DNA of 64,000 nucleotides from Sympetrum striolatum (lineage: Eukaryota; Arthropoda; Insecta; Odonata; Libellulidae), in the NCBI GenBank assembly GCA_947579665.1, contig OX388350.1, positions 32,645,393 through 32,709,392 of the forward strand, written 5' to 3'. A program made the position numbers and the translations under genes. The notes under the pieces were generated by a model. The model saw nothing but the letters and a program-made list of their open reading frames with translations, had not been told where the DNA came from and searched no databases. Each line of letters opens with the position of its first letter. Positions within the stretch are counted from its first letter, which is position 1. This document shows, one piece after another, positions 1 through 12,600 of this stretch.

Positions 1-1009
1 CTAATAGAGAAGATAGTGGGGATAAAATTTGAAATTATATTTCTTACATTTTCATAATTTTTTTAACGAGTTTATTTTTGTCATGAATTCATTCAGGATT
101 TATATTAGTGTAAAAATAATCAGGAAGCGAAAAAAACATGCAATGACTTACGTGAATTTTTAAACGTAACAGGAGTACATATCGTGATTGTCGTTTACTT
201 TTGATTAGACAAGGTAAAAATGAGAACATTCTAATATAGAGGTAGTAATAGTCTAGACTGCTTAATGATAAAAAATCTATGAAGGTATCAGCTAACATAG
301 GGAATGGAAGATGAAGATCACGATTATTTTTTAAATATTACTTTACCTCTAATCTAATTTAACTACAGTTAATTCAAATTAAACGAACTTTTGCTAAAAA
401 TGTAAAATAGCCTTTGTATTACAGGCCCGTCTGTAAAATATTCAGTTAAAGGATAGTTGGAACCACATGAACCATAAATATAGTTAGAGACTTATAGTAT
501 AGAGGAATGTTGCTTACTAGGCAAGATGTGGAGTGAGGCAGTTCTCCCTTTCTTTCCTCATCAAGATTCGTAAATTTCTATAAGCTACATACCAAAGAAA
601 GTGAAAAACAATGACTCTACTAGTGACACTTATCTTAGCATTCCTTAAGGAGAAACCTTAATCAATGCTATTATTAGGCTTCGTTCATGCCTCATTAGAT
701 TTAGTCTTCACAGCCATGATTAAAACTGTATTAGTAGATGAAGGATGCATTTTTACTTTCTCCCTATACGTAGTATAGAGAAAGCATTGTATTCGCAAAA
801 AAATTCGACCTCCAGATTTCGACGGAAATAGATGTTTTGGGGTACATAGAGCTCGTTCTCGCTATTTTCCCGAACATGTCTGTCTGTGTGTCTGTCTGCC
901 TGTGGTAAAAAATATTGTGGGCGCTCTATCGTAAAAAGTAATTACCCGATCATTTCCAAAATTCATATTTAGTATTTTCCTAACAATGCCAACAGTTGAT
1001 TATTTTTTG
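1..1009. other. AT-rich non-coding DNA, nothing recognised
   Basis: No credible coding frame, RNA gene or repeat was seen in the first 800 bases. Around 806-935 there is a slightly GC-richer stretch with a short GTCT/GTGT microsatellite (about 883-902). Its mixture of a simple repeat and less AT-rich flanks resembles old dispersed invertebrate repeats, but I could not tie it to a family. Confidence 0.5.
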
Positions 1010-1372
1010 GTGAATATCGCTTAACCGGAAGTTCCGGTTTATCCAGAACAAAATTTTGTTTCTTAAATATCTCTGTCAGAATGCAATGTAGGTATATACA
1101 TTTATGAAAAAAGTTATAGATAATGTACGTTACTACAACTTTTGTATAAACCATTTTTTCGTAACACTGATTGTTTAGGAGTTATTTTTTAATAATGGTC
1201 AACCGGAAGTTGTTGTTTATCCAGAAATGGAAGAATTTAATACATATCTCTGTCAGAATGCAATGTACGTATATACAATTATGAACCAAAGTTATAGATA
1301 ATGTATTTTACTTCAACTTTTGATTGAAACATTTTTCTGTAACACTCATTTTTTTGGAGTTATTTATTTATT
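1010..1372. repeat. two tandem units of about 177 bp
   Basis: Two diverged direct copies lie head to tail. Each begins near an AACCGGAAGTT motif (1023 and 1201) and contains the same ordered blocks: a TTTATCCAGAA block, CTCTGTCAGAATGCAATGTA (1071 and 1248), AAGTTATAGATAATGTA, and a GTAACACT...GAGTTATTT end. The offset is 177-178 bases. The 61-codon frame on the minus strand here is a by-product of the repeat. The unit is close to nucleosome-repeat length and could be a remnant of satellite DNA or a local duplication. Confidence 0.85.
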
Positions 1373-2131
1373 ACCGGCATATGCTTCTGTTTTCAATAAA
1401 TATGGAGAAAGTCATGTGTTGGCCACATCAGATTTTTTTAAAACATGTTGAAAAATATTTCATTCGTAAAGTATGAACTGGCAATTTCGGAACCAATTGT
1501 AAGTACAAAATTAATACAATCGTTTATCCACTGAAATTCTCAGAAATTTTTCCCATTTGCTCTTAAATCGCTGCTGTGGTACTGCCTACACTTTCTGAAA
1601 CTGTCATAACACTCGGAAGAAAGTTATAAATGGAATATCATTAAAGTAATACACCCTTCTGAGAGCCTTTGAAATATCTCACGCAACCGAATAGACACAC
1701 CACATTTAATAGATCGGCTTCATTAAAATCCCACCCACCATCTGTTTGATTTGAAGTAATTTAGCGTTAAAAAGTTTTCCCGGCGTCCTGTGAAGTGATG
1801 AAGAGGCCGGAATTCCGCCGCTGAGAGAGAAATGATCACACGGGAGTATTTTGCATTTCTCGGGTTGGGGAAAGTGAGCTTACTTTGATTAGGATTCTGA
1901 AGCCGACGGTGCTGCACTCTTGTGCATACGTATTCAACCTACGAATCCATATGCATGCTCGATTCAGAGAGGAGGAATTTTTATATTCCCCAAGAGCTAG
2001 TAATAATCAGACACGGGTCGTTGAAAGGAAACCGACTTTTTGCTTTGATCTACTCCTTTTTAATCCACAATGATGACTCCGTGAAAAATTACATTTGAGC
2101 GAAATAACCGCACGGACATTTTCAATTTCCC
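1373..2131. other. non-coding spacer
   Basis: AT-rich DNA with a moderately GC-richer part around 1720-1990. The short frames on both strands (1723-1917 minus, 1885-2073 plus) overlap one another and resemble no known protein. Nothing else was seen. Confidence 0.45.
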
Positions 2132-2645
2132 CACGTGCATTCTTCCAGTCCTCGAACTAATTGGCGGTGAAACAATGCAAAATATTTCCCTCAGTGAGTG
2201 TGATATTTTTCATAAAGTAATGCCTCCTCTGAAGTAATTTAAATTAGTAACCCCCTTTATTAATTCTATTAGGGTTGTATGCATTTAAATGATACAGAAT
2301 AAGGCGTGACTTTGTGGAGTTCTTGTATGCATTTCTTTGCGGAATAGGTCTTTAAATTCGACATCACCCATTTTGTCTTCGTGAGATCCTATTGGTACAT
2401 TCCATACCTCCACGCGCATTTTGTCAGTCCTCACACTAATTGGCGATGAAGCAATTTAAAATATTTTCATTGGCACTCCTCAGGTGTAACATCACGATAT
2501 TTTTCGTAAATCAATGCCCTCTCTGGGTCAATTCAAATCATCAACCCCCTGTTTTGAACTCTGTATGCATTTTTGTGTAGAATGAGTCTTAAAATTCGAC
2601 ATCGCCTATTCTGTCTTCGCGAGATCCTCTTAGCAAATTCCATAC
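2132..2645. repeat. two tandem units of about 240-280 bp
   Basis: A diverged direct duplication. Unit one starts at a CACGTGCATTCTTCCAGTCC block (2132), unit two at CACGCGCATTTTGTCAGTCC (2411). Each continues through an AACTAATTGGCG / ACTAATTGGCGATGAAGCAA block, an AACCCCCT block, a TATGCATTT block, and a terminal AAATTCGACATC ... GAGATCCT ... ATTCCATAC block (about 2354 and 2592). The offset falls from 279 to about 239 because unit one carries roughly 40 extra bases near 2290-2330. Confidence 0.85.
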
Positions 2646-3840
2646 TAAAAAGCATCAGTTCTTTCCACGTTTGATGCGATAAGCCCTCCCCTATTGAGGC
2701 CTTGCTTTTTTCACCGGGACTTAACGAGCACTATCAGATTGGCCCTATACTTTTGCGCACTCCGCGAATTACGTTTATCGTGCTCTCAAAAACAGAAAGA
2801 TGGAAACAGAGGTAATTTTGCATAGCTCTTCGAAGAAAACGCTCTCTCCCCAACTCTTGGAGACTTTTAACAAACAGACGCCCCTCTCTTTCCCCCTTCT
2901 TCTACACGGCGAAATTCTTTTGAGAGCGGTGCACTTGACTATTACTGGGAAAAAGAGACGGAGAACTGAATTCTGCGAATCGGAGGCTTTGCTTGCCCTA
3001 TCTCTCTCAGGGAGCATCAAAATAGATGCCGACTCCTTCACTCGTTTTACTCATACCCCGTGGAATGAATTTCTCCCGCAATACCAGAGCCTTTCGAACG
3101 GAATGAAATTTCTTCCCTGCATTTGGTACGTTCGGAATGCATTTTACCTCCTGCCGGGGTCCCCTCCCTCTTTCTTTCCTAATCCACCTCAGAAAAAGAA
3201 CTGTAACGCATGGCGCTATTCATTCTTTTCAGCCACTAGTTCCCCTACCCGCCGATAGGGCGCTCCGGCGGAGAGTATTTTTTTTCCGCTGGCGTTGGTA
3301 AAGTTTTTCTCCTTTTTTTAAGTGCCGTTTTGATTGGTACGAAACAGAGAGGAAATTATTTTTATCTTCTTTATAACTTCGCGCTCGTTTCCAGCTAGGG
3401 TGCAACCCTCCCCCTCTCTGCCGCCATGTGCATTTCCCTATGCCTCTACGCCTTCACCTCCATTTTGCAGCGTGGCTTTGATCTTCAGCGTCGCGACTGT
3501 CTCCCTCTTTATTTCGATACGTGACTATGTCGGCGCAGGAGGTCTTATTTTCCCGCCGTGAGCGCCATTTACGCGAAAGTGCGTTTGTGCGGGCTCGAAA
3601 GGGCGAAGTTATACTTCGTCGCCATCCCCACCGAGCGTCGTCTTTTTCATCAGAGAAAATTGACTCCTAATGACGTTTTTTCGCAACCGGTGGGAACGTA
3701 CTCTCTCTAGGCAGCCCCAGTTTCCCCTCTGGAAAATATTGGGAAGCAGTCTGTTTCGTCCTCGGCGTTGAGATTTCTCGTGTGTTTCTGAACGAGTCAT
3801 CACATTTCGAGAGTTTTAACTTGGGTGTGTTGAAGAACTA
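2646..3840. other. GC-richer, CpG-containing patch with read-through frames
   Basis: Base composition becomes clearly more GC-rich and pyrimidine-rich on the plus strand than the flanks. The longest frame (2800-3258, plus, 152 codons) is opposed by an 88-codon minus frame and its translation has no domain, signal peptide or family resemblance that I can see. Frames at 3334-3561 and 3609-3803 are likewise unrecognised. The frames are long because stop codons are rare in GC-rich DNA. A promoter or CpG-island-like role is possible but not shown. Confidence 0.5.
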
Positions 3841-4182
3841 TGCCCGCGGTTTGTACAAAGGCTGCATCTCCCGTGTAAAGTAACGCAATTTTATGAGAAA
3901 TGTGGATGAATTTCCTAAATTTTTCCTGAGAGATTCTACTTAGGACTTAAATTTAGTGAGTAGATGTAGCTTAGAAAGAATTCAACACCTCGATAGTAGG
4001 TAATGATTTTTAGAGACTACATTGTTCCTGATTTAATGATATTATGACGTTAATAAGGTTAAGGCCTTTACTATCGGTATTATTATTACATTTCTTCCTC
4101 ATATTTATGATTTATCAATAATATATACAAGTTAATACGTTATATGGACATTTTATCATTTATAACTAAAGAAAACAAAGAA
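3841..4182. other. AT-rich spacer
   Basis: No feature recognised. Confidence 0.4.
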
Positions 4183-4319
4183 AATAAATGAAACAATAAA
4201 CACTTAATAACTTCCGCAGATATATTTTAAGGGGACTAGTTTCGTCAATGAATTGACGTTGCCTTGAAAACATATCTGTGGAAGTAATTAAGTGTATGTA
4301 AGTATTTGTTTCATTTATT
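4183..4319. repeat. foldback (inverted repeat) element
   Basis: Two arms of roughly 60 bases are reverse complements of each other around a central hairpin in which CGTCAAT and ATTGACG are separated by GA (4243-4258). The arms carry AATAAATGAAACA outside and ACTTCC(G/A)CAGATAT(A/G)TTTT inside. The right arm has about nine additional bases. The whole can snap back into one long imperfect stem. The TTCCACAG-type motif recurs in the foldbacks at 29.0 and 61.1 kb. Confidence 0.85.
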
Positions 4320-7300
4320 ATGGTTCCCTTCCTCAAAGTTGCTCGAACATTTCAAATTTATAGAGAATATAAAATGTATTCTATTTAAAAGCGGAATTCA
4401 CCGTTCGAATTTATTACTCAAGATAGAAAGCAGGTATTAACAACTTCAATTCCCTCGTCGGTACAAGTATTTATAAACTGAAAACTTGTGATATACTTAT
4501 ATAACCGCATCTTACGTTCTGTGAAGTGATCGTGAATTAATCGAATTATCGCCTCTCAGTATTAATTCTCAATCTACGGAAACTCTTTTGGTTTCATACA
4601 ATGCGTATTTTTAAAAATTAGATTTCCTTTAGTGTATAATTTTCTCTCACTCATTGACGCAATTACTCATATTAAGATATCCATATAATTGATCATATAT
4701 AATCAACCAATTTACAATCTCCAAGAAATTCAAAATGATTCTTTTCTACCTTTGCCATTAGTGAGAGGGATTGAATCAATCAAACGGTTGACACCCAGTT
4801 TCTTTAATTCACCTTATTTGCGCCCTAATATTTAGTCTCCTATTCGGGTACCTTAATTAAACTTCTTACAAAAAGTTTCGTTTGTTCGTTTGTCTTAAAT
4901 GCTATTTTGCTTCCATACATAACAGCAAATCATTCCGTAATCCTCCCCAATCCTTTTTTAATTATTTCTAATATTCAGTGAAATTCATTCGAAGAGAAAC
5001 TTTAGGAACGGTTAGCTTCAACTCATTATTACTTCTGTTTTACAACGCATTTACCACTGTTTATAAAATCGCGAGACTTATTATTCATTCTAATTCTCTT
5101 TATTATTTCTTATTGCCCTCTCTAATTCAGTGCGTGAATTAATGCATGACTTCCTAATAGCGGTGATTTTTTCCCTTATTTTTAATGCTCTCATTGCAGT
5201 GACGGCATTGTTCTATCTCCATAAATATATATCTGATATAGATGCACGATAAGCCTTGTTTATAATGTAAGGGAATGCAAATTTTAATTAATCAGCTTTA
5301 TAAACGTCTGCAACAATATAAATAATCGTAGTAATTTTCACTCTACTGAAAGCATGAAGTCGCCGTAAAACTCCAATAAAGGTATGGCAAGTAAATTTAT
5401 TACTACACTTATAAAAGATCATTATTTTGGTTTCATAAACTAGTCATAAATAATGTGTTATTTATTTTGAATATGCGATTTTTTAGCACACTTTAAAATT
5501 TGTTAAATTGTGTATGCTTAAGTCCAGTACATTGGAAATCCATTCTACTGTAGACTGAATACTTGATTTGTCTTGCTGTAGATATTTCACTTCACAAAAT
5601 AACTTTTTCATGAAGTTGTTTATGTCTTGGATTAGTAATATTGCTAAATAATTTCATAATCAGCAAGTATGAATCGATTTCTGTATGTCAAGGTAAATGG
5701 AAACCAGTGAGCTCCAGGCATAGTGATTTTGAAAATAAATATCTTATACTCAAGATTACGGAAATTCGGAGTTTGGAAAATGTCTCTAGTTTTACTTACG
5801 ACTCCGCCATAGGGAGGCTGCATGAATTCCACCCGCTCTCTTTGAAAGGATAAGGCATAAATCGGTGGAAGCAATTTCTTTGGTGCATTGCTTATAGACT
5901 TCTGAAATGCCTGTCATTTTTATTTTCCATTCAGACTTTGATTTAAGAGAAAAATAAAATAGCTGGGAAATACTCTCTGTCAGGTAGTCTGAGCCGTAAA
6001 ATCTTGTTCCCGACAATCCCGCTTTTTCCTAGAAAAATATGGTAAAAAAATGTCACAGAAAGATATCGTCGGAGGACTATCGTAAATGGCTTTCCCTGTA
6101 AATTTTAATAGAATTTATTTTGGATTGTATCTCTGATCTGCTGAGCTTCTTGTTATTTCGATATGCGAGTGAGAAAAAAGTCCAAAGAGCGCACTAGATG
6201 TTTTCAAACAAATGTAACTGAATGATATATAATATTAGGCATTTAATTTGAACTATCGATGATGATAACATTTCTAAGGCATACTATTATGTTTCTGGTG
6301 TAAATAAATAAAAAGAAATAACCTTTATAAATTATTACGTCAGTCTGAATTAGGGTCATTGGTCTTATAATTCTTCGTCATAATAACTGTTCATTCTAAA
6401 ACGTTACGAATATAATAGTTTTATTAGACATAATTTATTATAACACAACCTATATCTTTAGCATGCTCACACTGGTATTTGGACTGGAGGGTTTCAAAAG
6501 AGACGAAAGTAAACGGGATTATGGCAAAGTCACTCGGTAATAATAATGTTAATGGTATAAGAATAGATAAGGGCTTCCATTTTTCGGGTTCATGTTTTAA
6601 AATTACCTTTTGAGTCATCGTACGATTCTCTTAAGGTATGGAGATCGTCTACCAACAAAGTATCCCGGAGTAGTTAATTGAAGATTGTCGTTCGTTATTA
6701 AATTGCAATTTAGAATCAGGGATCAAAACCGGTTCGCAGTGTTTTACTAATATACTCATCTGCAAGTATACTTTAATTCACAAGGACGGACTAATTTTCT
6801 AACAACAATTAACTCCTGGTTTCAAAGTAAGTCTGGATAACTTTGTGAGCTGTAATTGCACATAGATATCCTAAAATATTATAATATGTAGATTCACTTA
6901 ACGGAAAATAACATTTTGGAACCATCTTCGGAAAGTATAAGTAGTAGGTATAATTGTAGCCAAACCATTGTAATGACGAAAGCTTTAGATATTAATCGAT
7001 ATTCGAAGTCTTGACTTTGTAGAAAGACATAGCAGAATGAAATAACACTGAAATTGTTCACAAGAGCTTCAATTCGCTAACTGATCTGTAATATTACTTT
7101 GCATCTTCAGGCTGTAAGTACGCTTATGGCACCGAGAAATTACTATGGGTTTTCAGCCTAGAAGGTAACAGTTAATTCAGGTGTATCCTTCTTAAGCGTG
7201 TTAATGAAGTCAGCGAAGTAATTGATAAATACAATATCATTAATAGAAGTCGCTTCAGGGGTAATATAATGGAAATGACATATCTGAAGTTTCTTTTTCT

Positions 7301-7540
7301 TCTTAGATGACCGGTAGAATGTTTGCAATTCGCCATAGTGAGACTAAGGCGAGTATCTTTTTGTTGAACAAAATAATATCTTTAGCTAAACATAAAAAAT
7401 GCATCCGGCCAATATACTATGCATAATTGAATCTATTTGTAAAGAAAGCGAAGATAAAAATGAAAATAAAACGAAAATACACGTCCTAGGCTATGACTAC
7501 TATTTGCGAGATACGATCATTAGTAGAAGGAAGTGAACTT
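4320..7540. other. long AT-rich stretch without recognised features
   Basis: Both strands were read. Only short chance frames are present (for example 5641-5853 plus and 5644-5874 minus, which oppose each other). No splice-flanked open segment, tRNA-like box pair or transposase motif was recognised. Confidence 0.45.
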
Positions 7541-7770
7541 CAGGAAGTAGAGGAGGAAGGTTGTGGGGGGAATGGGGAAGGGTGTTGGGAGCGTTGGACG
7601 AGTTCATCGTCTTACTATTAACCTCTTCTATCGACAGCCACCTTCTTTTCATTCCACCAAACGATTCTCTCCCTTGAGCACTCCCTGTCTGACCGTTCCC
7701 CTTCCGTATGCATCAATCTCTTCCTCATTAAGGAGGAAGTTTCCGCAGTATATTGGAGAGTAAGGCAATA
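7541..7770. other. small GC-richer patch
   Basis: A purine-rich run at about 7525-7580 switches to a pyrimidine-rich run at about 7630-7720. A 66-codon plus frame (7563-7763) crosses it and resembles no known protein. Confidence 0.4.
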
Positions 7771-8455
7771 AATAGCATATTTCCAATATTCTAGGTTTAA
7801 AGATATTTAAATACGTTGATAATTTTTCGTGATCGGTACGTCTTAGCTGGCGTCTAAATAATGTTTCTATGTAAATTTAGCGTGATCCAAGAGACTTGTT
7901 TGTTGTCTAACTACCGTGGTAGTATTTAAGAAAATTAATTTAATTTAGATATTAGTAATATTTTACCCCATTATTCACTCATAAATTTTGCACACACATA
8001 AAGTAGATTCGAAAGCCTCCTCTCGAAGCTTGGGGCACATACTTTATCAACTCTGTATCATGTCTTCAATAATAGATTATTTTCATGTTATATTCGCGGG
8101 AAAATGAATTTTTGAAGCGAATAATTATAGTGTCTTTATCTCCTAGGTGAATCGGAGTATTGAAACTACCTATGAAATAGGGAGAATGCATAAAATCCGC
8201 AACATTCTCATATAAATTTCGCAACATAAATTTATAAGCAAAAATGTTACTTGTTTCGTGCAAAAAAGTGTGACTGTTTTCTTTTGCCGGACTTCAATCT
8301 CGAGCCATATCGTATTAAGGATAAACAACTCATTAAGATAATGAGAGTCGTAACTTTTCTAAAGAGGCTAATAATACTGAGATATGATGAATTAAATGCT
8401 ACTTTTTATTTTTAGAGGTAGCCAACCCATTATAAAAAAACGAAAAGTGCACTTG
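7771..8455. other. AT-rich spacer
   Basis: No recognised feature. Confidence 0.4.
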
Positions 8456-8572
8456 TGTCCTTGCCACAATATAAAAATTATTCCACGAGTATGGTTTTGG
8501 GCCTTAAGGTCATCATCAGGCGAAGGGTCGAAACCATGGTCGCAAAATAATTTATATATGTGGTGACATGAT
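8456..8572. repeat. foldback element with CATCATCAGG centre
   Basis: Left arm (about 8456-8505) carries CCACAATATAAAAATTATT followed by a GAGTATGGTTTTGGGCCTT block. The right arm (about 8523-8572) is its imperfect reverse complement, ending in a GTCGAAACCATGGTCGC block and AATAATTTATATATGTGG. The centre is AAGGTCATCATCAGGCG. Invertebrate genomes contain dispersed repeats with a CCTGATGATG core next to a GAAACC block, which I associate loosely with Penelope-like element termini. The assignment here is inference. Confidence 0.75.
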
Positions 8573-8750
8573 CAGGAAGGCTGTTTATTATTTAAAATCC
8601 ATCAACCATGGTAGATTTCCTGTAAGAATTTACTTTTTTCATATCAATGTGTTAATTCTTTGTTATTCTAATAACTTTATTTAGTGAATGCTGCAATATA
8701 ATATCAAATCCTGACATTTAGAGCTTTTTTATAAAAAAATTCACTATCTC
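8573..8750. other. spacer with a possible partial tandem unit
   Basis: Sequence at about 8650-8715 (TTGTTATTCTAATAAC, TTTAGTGAATGC) resembles the second half of the tandem unit that follows, so it may be a truncated leading copy. Confidence 0.35.
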
Positions 8751-9205
8751 AAGAGGAATAAAATGTTAAAAAATTAATCATCTACGATAATCCCACCCAA
8801 AGTTTTTTATTTTGTTTGTAATAATTTATAAATTTTTGTAAAGTTATAATTCCTTTTCTCGTTATTCTGTATGATAGTGTTTAGTTAACAGATTAAACCA
8901 TGCATTAAAATTTCCCCTTCCTCGAAACGAATAAAATATTTAATAATGTTGATTGAGGATGCTTCATCAACGATGATCCCAGCCAACGTTTTCCTTTTGT
9001 TCCTTATATTTTATAAATTTTAGCCTTTGCATTAGTACTTTTAACGCTATTCTTTATTATAGAGCTTAGTTAAGCGATAAAAGTATTTAGTAAAATGACC
9101 TCTAAGAGAGTAAAATGTTTTAAAATATCGATTTTGTATGCCCCATCAACGACATTCTCTCCCGCCCGGCGTTTTTCTTTTGTTTCCAACTTCCCCCCTC
9201 TCCGC
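8751..9205. repeat. three diverged tandem units of 173-179 bp
   Basis: Unit 1 starts near 8751, unit 2 near 8924 and unit 3 near 9102. Each opens with a (G/A)AATAAAAT(G/A)TT-like block (8758, 8931, 9110), then an ATCATC/CATCAACGA block, a GTTTT(T/C)(C/T)TTTTGT block, a TTATAAATTTT block, and a TTATTCT...TTAGTTAA block. Unit 3 runs into the GC-richer patch and becomes hard to follow. The spacing is close to that of the repeat at 1010-1372, but I saw no clear sequence identity between the two sets. Confidence 0.7.
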
Positions 9206-9660
9206 GATATTTCACGCCACGGCTTCGTTATCTCGTCCCACATACTCCCTCCTTCATTTTTCGACACCGCATCCGCCCTCTTTATCTCTCTCTATTATCA
9301 CAGATCGCTAATCTCCCCTTAATCTTTATCGACGCCCCAAATCCTCCACTTGTATCTTTCAATCTACGTCTGCGACTCACACCCCCGGCGTCTGCTTTTT
9401 TCCCTGCAGAGAGGCCCACTCTCCCTCTTGAAGCCTCCTCAACCATCGCCGACAACACAACCACCCATTAACCAACTCATTATCCTCGCCTTCAGTCCAT
9501 TTCTGGGCTTCCATTTACAGTACGTGATAAAGCCTCTCCTCACACTCGGAGCCGTAGGGTATACTGCTCGCTGTAAATATGTGTGCAATTGCACGTCGAT
9601 GGTAATAACGCTGCCTTTCCCTCCGCGCTATTTCGAGTTCGGAAGCTCGTAAAAAAATTT
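9206..9660. other. GC-richer pyrimidine-biased patch
   Basis: Strong C/T bias on the plus strand with many CCTC and CTCC runs. Two plus frames (9095-9322 and 9350-9652) and an opposed minus frame (9282-9464) cross it. None resembles a known protein. No convincing promoter element was identified. Confidence 0.4.
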
Positions 9661-12600
9661 TCAATTAGTACATCGCGAGCGAGCTCACGATCCTTCGAGT
9701 CTGATACACAGTATCCTTTCGTAATGCAATAGCAAGCTTTGTTTCTCTTTCAAAGGAACGTGGTGAACTAAACTTGTAGCCCCTATTTCGAAGTTTTTCC
9801 TGGAATTGCATTACGAATGGGTCGCGGAAACTAGTGTCTCAGGTAGGATATATGATACTATGCTCGGATATCTGGCAAGGATATAGGATATGTTTCCCAG
9901 ATACTAAAGTTAACTTTTCAAATAGTGCATCGCGGCACACTGATGCTCTGTCTGTTGGCTCATGGTGTGTTGCAAAATATTTGAGGGTTAAATATAGTTC
10001 AATTCGAAGTATGCAAGAGCTATACTTTGCGAAATGATTCGTTTCTTAAGATTTTTATATATGATATATTGCTCTACATTCGATTTAACTTTTATCGAAG
10101 GTGAATCGAGAATAAAATAAGTCACTATTTGTGAGCAACAAATTCAATGGTTGGATTGCATCATTATGATACCCATAGTGATATTAATGTTAAAATTTAA
10201 GGCATATTAAGAGCTAAATTGGTCTTATCGGTCCTGTTATCGCTTTAGGGTTGAACATTATATAAATTACCATGAACTGATTCAGCGATTCGAAAATATT
10301 TTTAAATAATCCGGCTATAGAGGTTAATCAAATGAGACTATCACCTCTTAATACTGTAATTAGGCTCACAAACATAAATATCGGAAAATGGTATTCCTCG
10401 GGCTATAAAAATTGAAGAGACGAAGTTTATTGAATTCATCGATGTTAGCTAATTTCTGTTATTGTTATATAAGTATTCTAAGATATATATCGGAAACACT
10501 GTGCATAAGAAAACCAAGAAAACGAATAGCATGTAATAGTAGTAATAGCGGTAGTAGCAGTTTTATAGTTCAGCGTGAAATTAGTCGTTGAATTAGTTGA
10601 TCAGTAATGGATATTATTATGAACAAACACAAAAAATATGATTCATTTATGCCACACTATACTACAGCAGCTAACAGCACCAACTAGTATTATTTTTGTT
10701 TTGTAATTTAATACCTCCAAATTAAGTCCCAAACAGTCGATATGATGAAAAAACTTTCTATAATGATCCAGACATTCTGAGATGTGGAAAAATGATCCAC
10801 TCCGAGATGTTTGAGATGTTAGACGGAGAAGCATAAAATCAAGGCGAGTAAATGACACCTCAGATCGACCAAACATATGAGACTAGTACTTCTGATGTGG
10901 AGGCACCACAACTTCTCAGTGAAAAGAGGGCGATAAAATGAAAGTACGTCGGACAGCATCTCCGCTTTTATCGCTAACCAATAGGAAGATAACAAGGATT
11001 GAATGGTGGATAAAAAAGAATGCGAGCGCAAATAGGCTGTGGGCAATGCGGAAGCGAAAGAGTTTGAGGGTACATCTCGTCTGACCTCACTCCGACGTAG
11101 GCATGGCAACCCCATTTGCATGGCATACGTGCGGGAGCTTCAAGGGAGACCGGAAGGGGTGCAGGAGGCGCCGGTGGTGGCTTAAGAACGGCATCCACAA
11201 GGGGTGATGGCAGCAAACGCAGGGTTCGCTGCCTCTTTTCTAAACACGAAACGAATGAATGAAGCTCAATTCTCTTTAGAGAACGAATTAAGTGCGAGCT
11301 TGATATCATGTAGATAGTAAAAATACACTTCATTTGGCGCTATTTCAAGATTGAAATGCGTGAATATTACTGTCGAAAATTCCTTTCCTTGGGATTAGAA
11401 ACCCGTAAAGTTCAACTTTTTTAGTAAAGGAACGAAGGATGAGCTTTAGTTTCTGTGATTAGAACATAGGAACTTCATTCGGAGGAAGTTTTAGAATAAA
11501 ATACGGGAATATATTTTTTTTTCTTTTTTTTGTCTAATTTAATAAACTGCTAGAATTGGGATTACGTAAATATTTTCCGGGAAGTTACGTCAAACAGATT
11601 GGACTGGAGTTTCATCTTTCAGTTTCCATGCTTCTCTTTTAATGGTTTCTGTTTTGGTGTCAGACTCTTGTTTCTCTTATGATCTTCAATTTATCTGTTA
11701 CTATTGGTAATATTTGCAGTTTTCACACACTCTCCTTCCTGTAGGTGTTTCCTTTCTGTGAAAATTTTGTCTCAGTATTTTTTTAACCTCATGGGTATTT
11801 TTCCGAAGCTAAAATTACAATTATCCGTAAGAGGAAATTGTTTATCCACCATCTCACTCTCAGTTAAGACGTATCATCTTCTATTCTTCCGTTCACAATG
11901 GATACTCTTGAATTTAAATTTTAGCCCACTAGTAGAAGATGATTATATAACATTTACGTCATCTATTTGAAATTCAAACGTATTATCTTCACCAACGTTA
12001 AGTTCCAATTCAGTGAAAACATTGTACATCCGCATCAAGTGTATCGAGAATGGCAGTTGAAACTAAAATTAATATTTAAGGTTTTAATGTTCATAGTTCT
12101 CTTCATAATTGACTCCCATACCATCGGATCAAAGATATCAACACGAATTCGTAGTAACTATTAGGAACAATTTTTCGGGGATGGATTCAAGAGATGTCAG
12201 TTTTCTGTGTTTCTCGTTAGATGGCACCAACATTCTGATGTAATTGTTACTTATTCTCAGGATTAGAATCATTTCCATCCGCTTTTAGAAATTTTGAAAC
12301 TTTCGTAATCATAGCGTATATTTAAGGAGGTAAATTTTCAATCAAAATAGTGTATTTGTTAAGGTTGAATAGAGGAGGGAAATTCTCTAAAAGTATCGCT
12401 CGACACGAAATGTTGCATACGTTGAAGTATCACATATTGTGACCGACTTCTTATAATTAGTATATTTCATGAGTAACCATTTGATCACCTCACTCAGTTT
12501 TTATTTTCGAGAGCATGACCATTTAAAGATGTTTCATTATATTTATATCTACTCGTTACTTCTAAGCGTTTTATCAGAGAGTCGTGAGGAGTGTAAAAAT

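Noticed and set aside
2800..3258. 152-codon frame on the plus strand
   Set aside because: Same reasons: GC-richer DNA, overlapping minus frame, no family resemblance, no clear promoter or splice support.
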